Assembly (NCBI GenBank): GCA_011390265.1 | Contig: JAABSU010000004.1 | Span: forward strand, 1 to 38,286 | DNA length: 38,286 bases | Origin: Spirulina sp. | GTDB taxonomy: Bacteria > Cyanobacteriota > Cyanobacteriia > Cyanobacteriales > Spirulinaceae | Reading direction: 5' to 3' | Notes under the pieces: model-generated | What the model saw: the letters and a program-made list of their open reading frames with translations, nothing else | Database searches by the model: none | Told to the model about the DNA's origin: nothing | Part shown: in pieces, positions 19,838 to 29,250 of the stretch | How positions within the stretch are numbered: position 1 is the first letter of the stretch | Layout of the letters: every line of letters begins with the position of its first letter | Translations under genes and position numbers: made by a program

Positions 19838-22780
19838 TTACACCAAGGTGAGGGTGCGTCGCTTCATCGTCATTTGATAGGACTCAATGCGATCGCCCTC
19901 CTGCCAATCATTGAATTTATCCGTGCCAACGCCGCATTCATAGCCAGCATTGACTTCTCGGACATCTTCCTTCATCCGTTTCAGGGAATCCAGCACGCCG
20001 TTATAGAGCACTGTATCGCCCCGGAGGACACGAATCCGACGGTTACGAATTACCTTGCCCGACAGGACATAGCAACCGGCCACCGAGCCTTTGCCCACTG
20101 GGAACACTGCCCGGACTTCCACCACACCGAGGTGTTCTTCCACCTCTTCCGGTTCGAGCAGACCCTCCATTGCCCCCTGCACATCGTCGAGGAGGTTGTA
20201 GATAATCGTGTATTCCCGAATATCCACCCCTTCGCGATCGGCGGCATTGGCGGCCCCGGAAGCGAGATCGGTATTGAAGCCGATGATCACCGCTCCTGAA
20301 GCAGCAGCCAGATCCACATCGGTTTCGCTGATCTCCCCAGGAGCCGCTAAGAGCATCCGGACTTGTACCTCGTTTTGAGGCAGTTTTTCTAAGGCAGCAA
20401 CGATCGCCTCCACAGAACCCTGCACATCTGCCTTGAGGATCAAATTGAGTTCCTTCAATTGTCCCTCTTGGGCTTGGGCAGAAATACTGCTCAACGTCAC
20501 CCGGCGCGACATCGCCTGTTGCAAACGGTTTTCCCGTCGCTCGGCAGCACGGACATCCGCCACCGCCCGCGCTTCTTTCTCCGTGGGGTAGACCCCGAAT
20601 TCATCCCCAGCGGAGGGGACATCATTCATCCCGAGGATTTCCACGGCAAAGGAAGGCGTTGCCTGTTCGACGCGATCGCCTCGATCATCCACCATCGCCC
20701 GGATTTTACCCAGGGAAGCCCCCGCCACAATACAATCCCCAACGCGGAGCGTACCGTTTTGGATCAACAGCGTTGCCACCGGCCCACGGGATTTATCGAG
20801 GTGAGCTTCAATCACCGTCCCTTTTGCCGAGCGGTTCGGGTTGGCGGAAAGTTCTTCCATTTCCGACACCAGCAGGATCATCTCCAGCAACGTATCGAGG
20901 TTTTCCCCCTTAATCGCGCTAACGGGAACCATGATCGTTTCACCGCCCCATTCTTCGGGGACAAGACCCTGCTCCGTGAGTTCCTGCTTGATGCGATCGG
21001 GTTCAGCTTCCGCTTTATCCACCTTGTTAATCGCCACGATCAACGGCACACCCGCCGCCTTCGCGTGACTGATGGCCTCACGGGTTTGGGGCTGTACCCC
21101 ATCATCGGCAGCCACCACCAAAATGGCGATATCTGTCACCTTCGTACCCCGCGCCCGCATCGCCGTAAAGGCTTCGTGACCCGGCGTATCGAGGAACACC
21201 ACCTGTTGAACCTTGCCGGCATGCTCCACATCCACATGGTACGCACCAATATGCTGGGTAATGCCACCGGCCTCCCCTTGAGCCACCTTGGTTTTCCGAA
21301 TCGAATCCAACAGCGTTGTTTTCCCATGGTCAACGTGACCCATAATCGTCACCACTGGTGGCCGCAATTGGAGATTTTCCAAATCTCCCAGTTCGAGCAT
21401 CTCGCTCTTCGTTGCCGCCGATTCTTTTTCCGGTGTATCCACTTCAATCCCCAATTCCTGGATCACCTTCATACAGGTTTCCATATCCAAGGTTTGGGTG
21501 ATATTGATGGCGATCCCCTTGGTGAAGAGATTGCGAATAATTTCCGTCTCTGGGATTTTAACCAGCTCCGAAAGCTCCCGCATACTCATGCTGCCGGTGA
21601 GCGTGACAATCTCGGGGGTTTTCGCCACTGCCTTTTGGTCGCGAGGATTGCGACCACTGGCAGCAGCCTGCTCGCTCCGACTTTCTTTGCTGGGCCGGCT
21701 GGGCTTGCGGCCCTTGGGCATGGGAGGGCTGCTGGTGGGCTTGGGTTGGTTGGGCTTGGGTGGCCGAGCAATGGAAATGCTCACAGCCGTGGGTTCTTCT
21801 TCCACATCCTGCTGATCGATGTCGAAATCTTCATCGTCTTCAATCAGGAGGGGCTTACGCTTGCCCTTAGTCCCGGCTTTAGCCTTGACGGCCTTGGCTT
21901 TATCCGGATTATCCTCTTCCTCATCCTCCCATTCTTTGCCTTTACGGATATTGGCGGGACGCTTGGGTTTCGCCTGGGGCCGTTCCGGCGGGGCGAGCAG
22001 GGTTTTCGCGGGCGCATCATCGAGAGTGAGGTTTTCATCCTCATCGTCGAGATCCGGGCTTTCCGGTTTGGACTTGGGCTTCACCAATTGCACCACATCC
22101 GCTTTTTTGAGGCGGGGCGGTTGTGCTAACGCCGGAATGGAGGGGACATTATTGTCCCCAGTGGGTCGCCGTGATTCCCGTTTGGGTGCGCCAGACTTCA
22201 CCGGTTTAGCGGCAGGAGTCGCGGAGCCAGGGGCTTCGGGGCTAGGGGTACGGGCCACCTTGTTTTTCCTGGGCCGGGGCGGAGGAGAAAGGAGTTCAAG
22301 GGAACTTTCTTCCTCCGGCGGGGGCGGGGCAGGGGGCTTACTGGCTTTGGGAGGGGCGGCTTTGGGCGCAACCGCATCCGTTGCCGTGTTGACCGGACTG
22401 CCGGGCTTCATGGGCCGGGCAGGGGGGGCAACGAGGCGATTGTCTCCGCCGGATTCTCCGGGGGGCTTCCTGACCTCGGTAGGTTGGGATCGGGGCGCAT
22501 CGCCCTCCGAGGAGGGGCCATGGCGCACGATCCTTTGAATTTGGGGCTTACTGGGGGGGCGCTCCGGTGCTTTAGCCCGATGGACTCCCACCCGATTCGC
22601 CCCTTTCTTCCCATATTTGTTGTGAGCCTCGGCCCGGATCTGGGCCACCTCTTCTTCAGTAATGGTGCTGCTATGGCTTTTAACCGCGATGTTGAGGGTT
22701 TCACAAATCGCCAGCAAATCCCGATTTTCTAAATCGAGTTCTTTCGAGAGTTCGTAAATTCTAGTTTTTCCGTTGTTCAT
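19838..22780 (-). CDS. infB: Translation initiation factor IF-2
   Basis: '[41 protein letters not shown]', [16 protein letters not shown]; long Pro/Lys-rich N-terminus. Confidence 0.97.
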   Translation of the reverse strand: MNNGKTRIYELSKELDLENRDLLAICETLNIAVKSHSSTITEEEVAQIRAEAHNKYGKKGANRVGVHRAKAPERPPSKPQIQRIVRHGPSSEGDAPRSQPTEVRKPPGESGGDNRLVAPPARPMKPGSPVNTATDAVAPKAAPPKASKPPAPPPPEEESSLELLSPPPRPRKNKVARTPSPEAPGSATPAAKPVKSGAPKRESRRPTGDNNVPSIPALAQPPRLKKADVVQLVKPKSKPESPDLDDEDENLTLDDAPAKTLLAPPERPQAKPKRPANIRKGKEWEDEEEDNPDKAKAVKAKAGTKGKRKPLLIEDDEDFDIDQQDVEEEPTAVSISIARPPKPNQPKPTSSPPMPKGRKPSRPSKESRSEQAAASGRNPRDQKAVAKTPEIVTLTGSMSMRELSELVKIPETEIIRNLFTKGIAINITQTLDMETCMKVIQELGIEVDTPEKESAATKSEMLELGDLENLQLRPPVVTIMGHVDHGKTTLLDSIRKTKVAQGEAGGITQHIGAYHVDVEHAGKVQQVVFLDTPGHEAFTAMRARGTKVTDIAILVVAADDGVQPQTREAISHAKAAGVPLIVAINKVDKAEAEPDRIKQELTEQGLVPEEWGGETIMVPVSAIKGENLDTLLEMILLVSEMEELSANPNRSAKGTVIEAHLDKSRGPVATLLIQNGTLRVGDCIVAGASLGKIRAMVDDRGDRVEQATPSFAVEILGMNDVPSAGDEFGVYPTEKEARAVADVRAAERRENRLQQAMSRRVTLSSISAQAQEGQLKELNLILKADVQGSVEAIVAALEKLPQNEVQVRMLLAAPGEISETDVDLAAASGAVIIGFNTDLASGAANAADREGVDIREYTIIYNLLDDVQGAMEGLLEPEEVEEHLGVVEVRAVFPVGKGSVAGCYVLSGKVIRNRRIRVLRGDTVLYNGVLDSLKRMKEDVREVNAGYECGVGTDKFNDWQEGDRIESYQMTMKRRTLTLV

Positions 22781-22911
22781 CCACTATGCCCCGTGCGTAT
22801 CGTCAGGTATGGTCAATTTTTTAGTTTGGGTTGGGTTGGGTTGAGGGTGTTAAAGTTTCTGTTCTGTCACAGCGGTTGAGGTTGAAAACAATGCTTATTT
22901 ATCTATCCTAG

Positions 22912-23199
22912 TCAGTCCTGGGGATTGTTGACCGTTGGATCGGGTGGGATGGGGGGGGTGAGCCGCTGCCAGAGGTGGTTGTAAATCACATCGGGAACTT
23001 GAGTTTTGAGCGATCGCCCCAAACGATTTTTCTTTTGGGCAATCTGCAAACAACGCACCTGAGGACAGAGGTAAGCAGATCTCCCCATACCCCGATCCAA
23101 TTGTACCGTCCCCGTGGGATGGAGACGGACAATCCGCCAAAATTCAGCTTTTGTTCCGGTTTTACGGCAGGCTAAACAGCGCCGATGATTGGGTGGCAT
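22912..23199 (-). CDS. YlxR-family (DUF448) protein
   Basis: 'HRRCLACRKTGTKAEFWRIVRL…GRSAYLCPQVRCL'; located between nusA and infB. Confidence 0.88.
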   Translation of the reverse strand: MPPNHRRCLACRKTGTKAEFWRIVRLHPTGTVQLDRGMGRSAYLCPQVRCLQIAQKKNRLGRSLKTQVPDVIYNHLWQRLTPPIPPDPTVNNPQD

Positions 23200-23243
23200 C
23201 GTTTAGCTCCTCCCGCTAATACCGAGGAATCATTGGCATCATT

Positions 23244-24470
23244 TTACTCCTCTTCCAAGGCAAGGGGGGGAGGCTCAGGGTCGGGGCTGGCTTCCGGGAC
23301 TAATGCCGGTTCAGGCTGGGGTAATGCCTGATCGGCACGGTAGCGAACGGTGTCTTTGATGTCAATTTTCCACCCCGTCAACCGGGCCGCGAGCCGCACG
23401 TTTTGCCCCTCTTTGCCAATGGCTAAACTGAGTTGATCCTCCGGCACTAACACAAGGGCTTGACGCTCTTCTGGGTCGATTAAAAACACCTCATCCACCC
23501 GCGCCGGGCTGAGGGCGTTGGCAATGTAGGTGGCAGGGTCGGGAGACCAACGGATCGCGTCGATTTTTTCCCCCCGCAGTTCGTTGACCACCGCTTGAAT
23601 CCGTGAACCCCGAGCGCCAATACAGGCCCCCACCGGATCCACATCCCGCTCTAGGGTATCAACGGAAATTTTCGTCCGCGGCCCCACATGGCGAGAGGGG
23701 GGGTTGGCTTCCCGGGCGACGGCGACAATCCGCACGATTTCCTCTTCAATTTCTGGTACTTCCGTGGCAAACAGTTCCACCACCAACCCGGCAGCAGCCC
23801 GGGATACGATCAGTTGCGGCCCCCGATGTACGCCTTCGCGGACTTTTTTCAAATAGACCTTAAACGTGGCGTTGACGCGATAGGTGTCGTTGGGGAGTTG
23901 TTCCCGTTTGGGCAGTTCCGCTTCAACTTCCGGCTTGCCGAATTCGCTATTCACCGCCATGATCACTGATTGCCGCTCAAAGCGCAGCACTTTGGCTTGA
24001 ATGACCTGATCTTCGATGTCTTTAAACTCATCTTGGATCAGTTTGCGTTGCTGATCTCGGAGTTTTTGCAACAGGACTTGCTTGGTTTGGATGGCGGCCA
24101 TGCGCCCAAACTCTTGTTTATCGGGGGTGACATCGAGGACAACGGAATCCCCCACCTGGGCTTCGGAGGTGACTTCCTGGACTTCCTGAAGGGCAATATG
24201 ATGATCGGTGTCTTCGATTTCTTCGACAATGATTTTTGTGGAGAGGACGCGGAAGCCCTCTTCATCCACATCGAGTTCTACTTCAAAGTTTTCAAAATAG
24301 TCTTCTCCAAAGACTTGTTTTTTGTCCATGATCTGGGAGCGGCGGTAGCGCTCGTAGCCTTTAAGCAGGGCTTCTCTGAGGGCTTCCCGCACCGCATCTT
24401 CAGGGAGACGGTGTTGGTTACTAATTTCGGTGATCATCTGGCGCAGGCCAGGCAGGTTAACAAGGGACAT
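23244..24470 (-). CDS. nusA: Transcription termination/antitermination protein NusA
   Basis: 'VGPRTKISVDTLERDVDPVGACIGARGSRIQAVVNELRGEKIDAIRW', 'LSLAIGKEGQNVRLAARLTGWKIDI'; Met at 24470. Confidence 0.96.
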   Translation of the reverse strand: MSLVNLPGLRQMITEISNQHRLPEDAVREALREALLKGYERYRRSQIMDKKQVFGEDYFENFEVELDVDEEGFRVLSTKIIVEEIEDTDHHIALQEVQEVTSEAQVGDSVVLDVTPDKQEFGRMAAIQTKQVLLQKLRDQQRKLIQDEFKDIEDQVIQAKVLRFERQSVIMAVNSEFGKPEVEAELPKREQLPNDTYRVNATFKVYLKKVREGVHRGPQLIVSRAAAGLVVELFATEVPEIEEEIVRIVAVAREANPPSRHVGPRTKISVDTLERDVDPVGACIGARGSRIQAVVNELRGEKIDAIRWSPDPATYIANALSPARVDEVFLIDPEERQALVLVPEDQLSLAIGKEGQNVRLAARLTGWKIDIKDTVRYRADQALPQPEPALVPEASPDPEPPPLALEEE

Positions 24471-24491
24471 AGGGAAACGTTGAAACTCCAA

Positions 24492-24962
24492 TTACATCGC
24501 TTCGGCATGGTCGTCCAATTGGACTGTGGCGATCGCCTGCCGAGGGATAGCGATCGTTTTACCTTTCTGGCTGAGGTAGACGTTTTGCTCGTCCCGACGT
24601 TGGAGACGGCCAGACCAAAGGGTTTTACCCTGATGGGGGGTGTGTGCTCTGACGACAACGGCAAAGCCTTTGAAGGAGGTAAATTCCCGGTCGGTGGTGA
24701 GTTCATTGGGAACGCCAGGGCTGGAAATTTCGAGGACATAGGCCCCCGCAATTAAGTCTGTGGCATCCAAGGCTGCTTCCAATTCCCGACTCATCTGTTC
24801 ACAGTCGCTTAAGCTCGTGTCTCCCTGAGGGTTACGGATATCAATCCGGAGGATAGGGGGGCTGTTGCTGGTTTGGAACACTGCCCCGGCCACTTCTAGG
24901 CCCAAGGCGCTGGCCACAGGGGTCGCGAGGTCTAAAAGTTCGGGGATCAGCGGGTGAGTCAT
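24492..24962 (-). CDS. rimP: Ribosome maturation factor RimP
   Basis: 'LRIDIRNPQGDTSLSDCEQMSRELEAALD…YVLEISSPGV'. Confidence 0.94.
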   Translation of the reverse strand: MTHPLIPELLDLATPVASALGLEVAGAVFQTSNSPPILRIDIRNPQGDTSLSDCEQMSRELEAALDATDLIAGAYVLEISSPGVPNELTTDREFTSFKGFAVVVRAHTPHQGKTLWSGRLQRRDEQNVYLSQKGKTIAIPRQAIATVQLDDHAEAM

Positions 24963-25150
24963 GGGAAATTACCAATAAAAAAAGCGGGCTAGACCCACTT
25001 CTGCAAAGACAGTTTGATCTTGACAGGGGCGAAGTCCCCAAAAATTTGGGCACTTCTCTCCTCCATCATAATGGACAGGTTGTTTTTGTGGCAATTCGAC
25101 AGGCCCTGCTCTCAAGAGACGGGAATTTTTAAAACCCTTAACCCTAATGG

Positions 25151-26446
25151 ATGATGAGTGATTTTGATTTGGTGATTCGCGGCGGGGGCCTCTGGCTGGC
25201 TCCGCTGGGGGGCGATGGGTACGCTAACGCGGATCGCTCCCCGGTGATGGATGTGGGGATTCGGGGCGATCGCCTCGTGGCCATTGCGCCCCAACTCCCC
25301 GGTACAGGCCGGGTGGAAATTGATGCGGGCGGGAAATTAGTCTCCCCTCCCTTTGTGGAATCCCATATTCATCTCGATTCGGCCCTGACGGCGGGCCAGC
25401 CGAGGGTGAATGAGAGTGGGACGCTGTTTGAGGGGATCCAAATTTGGGCGGAGCGTAAGCCCTCGTTAACGGTAGAGGATGTGGAGGAGCGGGCGATCGC
25501 CACACTCAAAACCCAAGCCCAGCAAGGGGTACTCTATGTCCGCAGTCATGTGGATGTCAGTGAACCCAACTTGACGGCCCTCAGAGCTTTGTTAGCGGTT
25601 CGGGAAGCCGTGCAGGACTGGATCACGCTCCAGATCCTCGCCTTCCCCCAGGATGGCCTCTACGGCGATCCTCGCAATGCGGAACTTTATCAGGAGGCGA
25701 TCTCCCTAGGGGTAGATGTGTTAGGTGGCATCCCCCACTACGAGTTAACCCGCGAAGCGGGCGTGCAGTCCGTCGAGCAAATTTTTAATTGGGCGGTGCA
25801 AAAAGACCGACTGATCGACCTCCATTGTGATGAAATCGACGATCCCCAATCCCGATTTTTAGAAGTGATGGCCGCCTGCGCCATCCGCCACGACATCGGC
25901 CCCCGTGCCACCGCCAGCCACACCACCGCCTTCGGCTCCTATGAAAACGGCTACGCCAACAAACTGATGGGCTTTCTCCAACGGGCCAAGCTCAATTTCA
26001 TCGCCAACCCCCTGATTAACATCACGCTCCAAGGCCGCACCGACACCTACCCGAAACGGCGGGGGATTACGCGGGTCAAGGAGCTATGGCAAGGGGGTTT
26101 AAACGTCAGCTTGGGCCATGACTGCATTCAAGATCCTTGGTACAGCCTTGGCACGGGGAATATGCTCGATGTGGCCAGTATGGCGATCCATTGCTGCCAC
26201 ATGACCGGCCAGCAAGAAATGGTCGCCTGCTACGACATGATCACCTATGGGGGAGCGCAGACGCTCCAACTCCAAAATTATGGTTTGGCGGTGGGGAATC
26301 CTGCGGATCTGATCATTCTCGATGCCGCCGATCCCATAGCAGCCCTCCGCCAACGGGCCACAATTACCACCGTGATCCGCAGGGGCAAAATTCTCGCTGA
26401 AACGCAACCCGCCGTTACGGCTTGGCATGGCATCCCAATCCCCTAG
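25151..26446 (+). CDS. Cytosine-deaminase-like amidohydrolase
   Basis: 'PFVESHIHLDSALT', 'YVRSHVDVSEPNLTAL', 'IDLHCDEIDDPQSRFLEVMA', 'ATASHTTAF', 'VSLGHDCIQDPWYSLGTGNML'. Confidence 0.9.
   Translation: MMSDFDLVIRGGGLWLAPLGGDGYANADRSPVMDVGIRGDRLVAIAPQLPGTGRVEIDAGGKLVSPPFVESHIHLDSALTAGQPRVNESGTLFEGIQIWAERKPSLTVEDVEERAIATLKTQAQQGVLYVRSHVDVSEPNLTALRALLAVREAVQDWITLQILAFPQDGLYGDPRNAELYQEAISLGVDVLGGIPHYELTREAGVQSVEQIFNWAVQKDRLIDLHCDEIDDPQSRFLEVMAACAIRHDIGPRATASHTTAFGSYENGYANKLMGFLQRAKLNFIANPLINITLQGRTDTYPKRRGITRVKELWQGGLNVSLGHDCIQDPWYSLGTGNMLDVASMAIHCCHMTGQQEMVACYDMITYGGAQTLQLQNYGLAVGNPADLIILDAADPIAALRQRATITTVIRRGKILAETQPAVTAWHGIPIP
25211..25241. repeat. In-CDS copy of the GRCGATRGRTACGCTAAYGCGGATCGCYCC repeat
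   Basis: GGCGATGGGTACGCTAACGCGGATCGCTCCC matches 33076-33106 at 26 of 31 positions; encodes 'GDGYANADRS'. Confidence 0.7.
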
Positions 26447-26525
26447 AAGAACATACAGCCTTTACTTTGACGATTGGCTATAGTTTTCTCATTACTTTAA
26501 ACCATTAACAGTTATTAATTGCATC

Positions 26526-27713
26526 ATGATTCGCCAGGTTGAAATTCGAGGCTTTAAGTCTATTTATCATGCCACCCTTGAACTCGGTCGCGTTAACAGC
26601 TTCATTGGAGCTAATGGTGTTGGTAAAAGCAATCTACTCGAAGCATTGGGTGTGTTGGGGGCAGCAGCCAACGGCGTAGTTGATGATGAAAGTCTTTTGC
26701 GGCGGGGCGTTCGGGCGGGGTTGCCTCGGTTGTATAAAAGCTCTTTCGCATCCGATCGCACTCCGCCCCATATCACGATTGAGGCGACCAGTTCGGCCAA
26801 TGCTGTTTACCGCGTTTCCTTATTGAATCCAATTGAATCACCCGAACCTGCTTGGTCTTATAAAACTGAGGTTCTTCACGACGGAGAAATAGATATTATT
26901 TCTGATGGGGTTCGCAATAAGAAAAACCTGAATGCTCAAGCAGGACTTGCTGCTTTACAGTTAGTGAACTTGACAACTGATAACCCTGCTGCACAACTGA
27001 TGCAAAGACTCCAGGAGTTTGCAATTTATTGCCCGAATACCCCCACATTGCGCGGCATTTTACCCGACCAGCAATCTCGTTCGCCCGTTGGCTTGAGTGG
27101 TGGACAGTTAGCCGGTGGGTTCGCTACATTGCGGCAACATTTGGAATCCCAAGGAGAGCAAGGTGAAGCTGTTTTGGAGCAAGTGCTAGAACTGATTGAT
27201 TGGGTTGCTGACATTGAAACCACCAGCTACGGGGCTAACCTGCTCTCGCCTAAAGTGCCACGAACTAAGCAAATTTTGAAATTTAGCGATCGCTTCATGC
27301 AAAAAAGCCGCAACGAACTCACGGCCTATGATGCCAGTGAAGGTGCACTCTATGTGTTGTTCACCGCGCTGCTGTGCCTCCTGCATCAAGCACCTAAAAT
27401 ACTGGCGATTGATAACCTGGATCAGGCTCTCAATCCCCGCTTACTCCAGGCGTTGATCGCTCGGATCGCAGCTTGGCTAGAATACAATGCCCCAGACCGA
27501 CAACTTCTGTTCACCGTCCATAACCCCGCCGCTTTGGATGGTTTAGATCTAGCTGATCCTGAAGTGCGCCTATTTGCCGTAGAACGCAACAGCAAGGGGC
27601 AAACCGTGATCAATCGCCTCACCCTCACGCCCCAACTGATGGCACTCAATCCACAGTATCCCCTCTCTCGTTTGTGGCTGATGGGACATTTAGGAGCTGT
27701 GCCCAATGTCTGA
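26526..27713 (+). CDS. AAA_21/AAA_15 (RecF/OLD-like) ATPase, component A of a candidate two-gene system
   Basis: Walker A 'GANGVGKSN', 'ASEGALYVLFTALL' signature-like helix, Walker-B-like 'KILAIDNLDQALNPR', switch 'LLFTVHNPAAL'. Confidence 0.88.
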   Translation: MIRQVEIRGFKSIYHATLELGRVNSFIGANGVGKSNLLEALGVLGAAANGVVDDESLLRRGVRAGLPRLYKSSFASDRTPPHITIEATSSANAVYRVSLLNPIESPEPAWSYKTEVLHDGEIDIISDGVRNKKNLNAQAGLAALQLVNLTTDNPAAQLMQRLQEFAIYCPNTPTLRGILPDQQSRSPVGLSGGQLAGGFATLRQHLESQGEQGEAVLEQVLELIDWVADIETTSYGANLLSPKVPRTKQILKFSDRFMQKSRNELTAYDASEGALYVLFTALLCLLHQAPKILAIDNLDQALNPRLLQALIARIAAWLEYNAPDRQLLFTVHNPAALDGLDLADPEVRLFAVERNSKGQTVINRLTLTPQLMALNPQYPLSRLWLMGHLGAVPNV

Positions 27714-28416
27714 AGAATTACGCATTGCGCTCATCGCTGAGGGGCCGACGGATTACGAAGTGATTCAAGCCGCCCTCAAAGCCATTTTATCCAACCCTTT
27801 CATTCTGATCCCATTGCAACCAGAATCCACTCAGCCAAGGCTGGGAGGGGGTTGGAGTGGCGTACTGAAATGGTGCTACGAAGCCCATCAGCGGCACAGC
27901 GGCCCATTGCACGAAGATCCCACTTTGGTCAGCTTTGATCTGCTCATCATCCATGTTGATGCCGATGTCGCCTGTAAGCAGTATTCAGACTGTGGTAACA
28001 CCGTCGAAACTTGGGCGCAGGAAAACGCTTGGCAAAAACTCCCCTGTGTGATGCCCTGTCCACCCGTGTCTGATACGGTGGATGCTTTAGGAGAAGTCGT
28101 CAAAAGTTGGCTAAGACCAGTAGAATTGGGCGATCGCTCCCTCCTGTGCCTACCTGCTCAATCTTCAGGAACCTGGTTAGCGGCCGCTCTGCTGAATCTG
28201 AATCATCCACTGCTTGCCCAAGTTGAATGCAATCCTCATGTGGAGTCAAGGTTGGCAGGGCTATCCAAAGCGCAACGCATTAAGAAAACGCTAAGAGAGT
28301 ACCGGACTCATGCCCCAAAGATTACCCAACAATGGCAACAGGTCAAGCAAATCTGTTCCCAAGCAGAACAATTTGAGTCCATGATTTTGAGCATTGGCGA
28401 TCGCCCCACCCCTTAG
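27706..28416 (+). CDS. TOPRIM/DUF4276-like protein, component B of the candidate two-gene system
   Basis: 'RIALIAEGPTDYEVIQAAL' (Glu motif) and 'FDLLIIHVDADVACK' (DxD motif); ATG overlaps the ATPase stop by 8 nt. Confidence 0.75.
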   Translation: MSEELRIALIAEGPTDYEVIQAALKAILSNPFILIPLQPESTQPRLGGGWSGVLKWCYEAHQRHSGPLHEDPTLVSFDLLIIHVDADVACKQYSDCGNTVETWAQENAWQKLPCVMPCPPVSDTVDALGEVVKSWLRPVELGDRSLLCLPAQSSGTWLAAALLNLNHPLLAQVECNPHVESRLAGLSKAQRIKKTLREYRTHAPKITQQWQQVKQICSQAEQFESMILSIGDRPTP

Positions 28417-28428
28417 ATGGAAAGCTCT

Positions 28429-28446
28429 CGCCTTAGGGCGTTTTTT
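28429..28446 (+). terminator. Terminator of the ATPase-TOPRIM operon
   Basis: CGCC-TTAG-GGCG-TTTTTT; loop contains the stop codon of the convergent ferredoxin gene. Confidence 0.7.
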
Positions 28447-28657
28447 GCAGATCTGGCCGCTCCTCCGGGAGAATCGCCCCCGTCACGGGACAGACCTGTA
28501 AGCAGATGGCGCAATCAATACAGGTTTGAAAATCAATCCAATACCAATCGGTTCCGAGGGCATTTTTACTGGGGCCGGGATGGATACAGGCTACGGGGCA
28601 GGCGGCCACACAGTCCGCCACCCCTTCACAAACATCGGTGACAATGGTGTGGGGCAT
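28433..28657 (-). CDS. 4Fe-4S ferredoxin family protein
   Basis: Two CxxCxxxCP-type motifs: 'CEGVADCVAACPVACI' and 'CIDCAICLQVCP'. Confidence 0.93.
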   Translation of the reverse strand: MPHTIVTDVCEGVADCVAACPVACIHPGPSKNALGTDWYWIDFQTCIDCAICLQVCPVTGAILPEERPDLQKTP

Positions 28658-28672
28658 GGTTTTTACATTTGT

Positions 28673-28689
28673 TTACAATCCAATTGTAA
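28673..28689. promoter_or_regulatory. Candidate operator dyad upstream of the ferredoxin gene
   Basis: TTACAAT-CCA-ATTGTAA perfect 7-bp dyad, 16 bp from the ferredoxin ATG. Confidence 0.45.
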
Positions 28690-28766
28690 GGCTTTACTGG
28701 ATAAGCCTGCTCAGGTGTAAAGCCTTTCTAGTTGGGTCGTTATGCCGTGGCGATCGCTCCACGGTG

Positions 28767-29225
28767 CTATTGCCTCTCGATAATTTTCTGGTGCTGCTGA
28801 ATTGATATCGCAATCTTACGCATTAATTGCTGATCCCGCTTCAGATCGAGTGGAGGCGCACTTTTCCAATCGTAAAACCATACTGGTTTGCGCCGCTTCT
28901 CTTCTGGCTCGGTTGCGAACCTGGGAAACACATGGGTGTGTAGCGCCGCTTCACTATTGCCCAAGATCTCGTAATTGATCCGAACTGCGCCAGTAACCTC
29001 AAGCAAAGCATCACCTAAAACCGTCATGTCTTGCAAGAAGCTTGTGCGTTGCGCCATTGTTAAAGCGTTCAGGCTTGGCACAACTGGATCGGGTAGTAAA
29101 AGTGAATAACCCGGCAAAAACTGCACATCGCCAAGCACAACCCAGCCTAATGAAACCCGACAAATCACGGCTGGATTGATTCCTTGACGTGCTTCCTTAA
29201 CCCGATGATGAATTAGAGTAGACAT
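28767..29225 (-). CDS. HIT-superfamily-like hydrolase
   Basis: 'INYEILGNSEAALHTHVFPRF' HxH motif. Confidence 0.7.
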   Translation of the reverse strand: MSTLIHHRVKEARQGINPAVICRVSLGWVVLGDVQFLPGYSLLLPDPVVPSLNALTMAQRTSFLQDMTVLGDALLEVTGAVRINYEILGNSEAALHTHVFPRFATEPEEKRRKPVWFYDWKSAPPLDLKRDQQLMRKIAISIQQHQKIIERQ

Positions 29226-29250
29226 TCCAAGTTTTAGTTAGATGTCCACT

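Noticed and set aside
20459-22129. 556-aa plus-strand ORF
   Set aside because: Fully antisense to infB; its length is explained by the biased composition of the IF-2 coding strand.
21819-22538. 239-aa Ser/Gly-rich plus-strand ORF
   Set aside because: Shadow ORF of the Pro/Lys-rich IF-2 N-terminus.
23970-24755. 261-aa plus-strand ORF across nusA/rimP
   Set aside because: Antisense to two well-supported genes.
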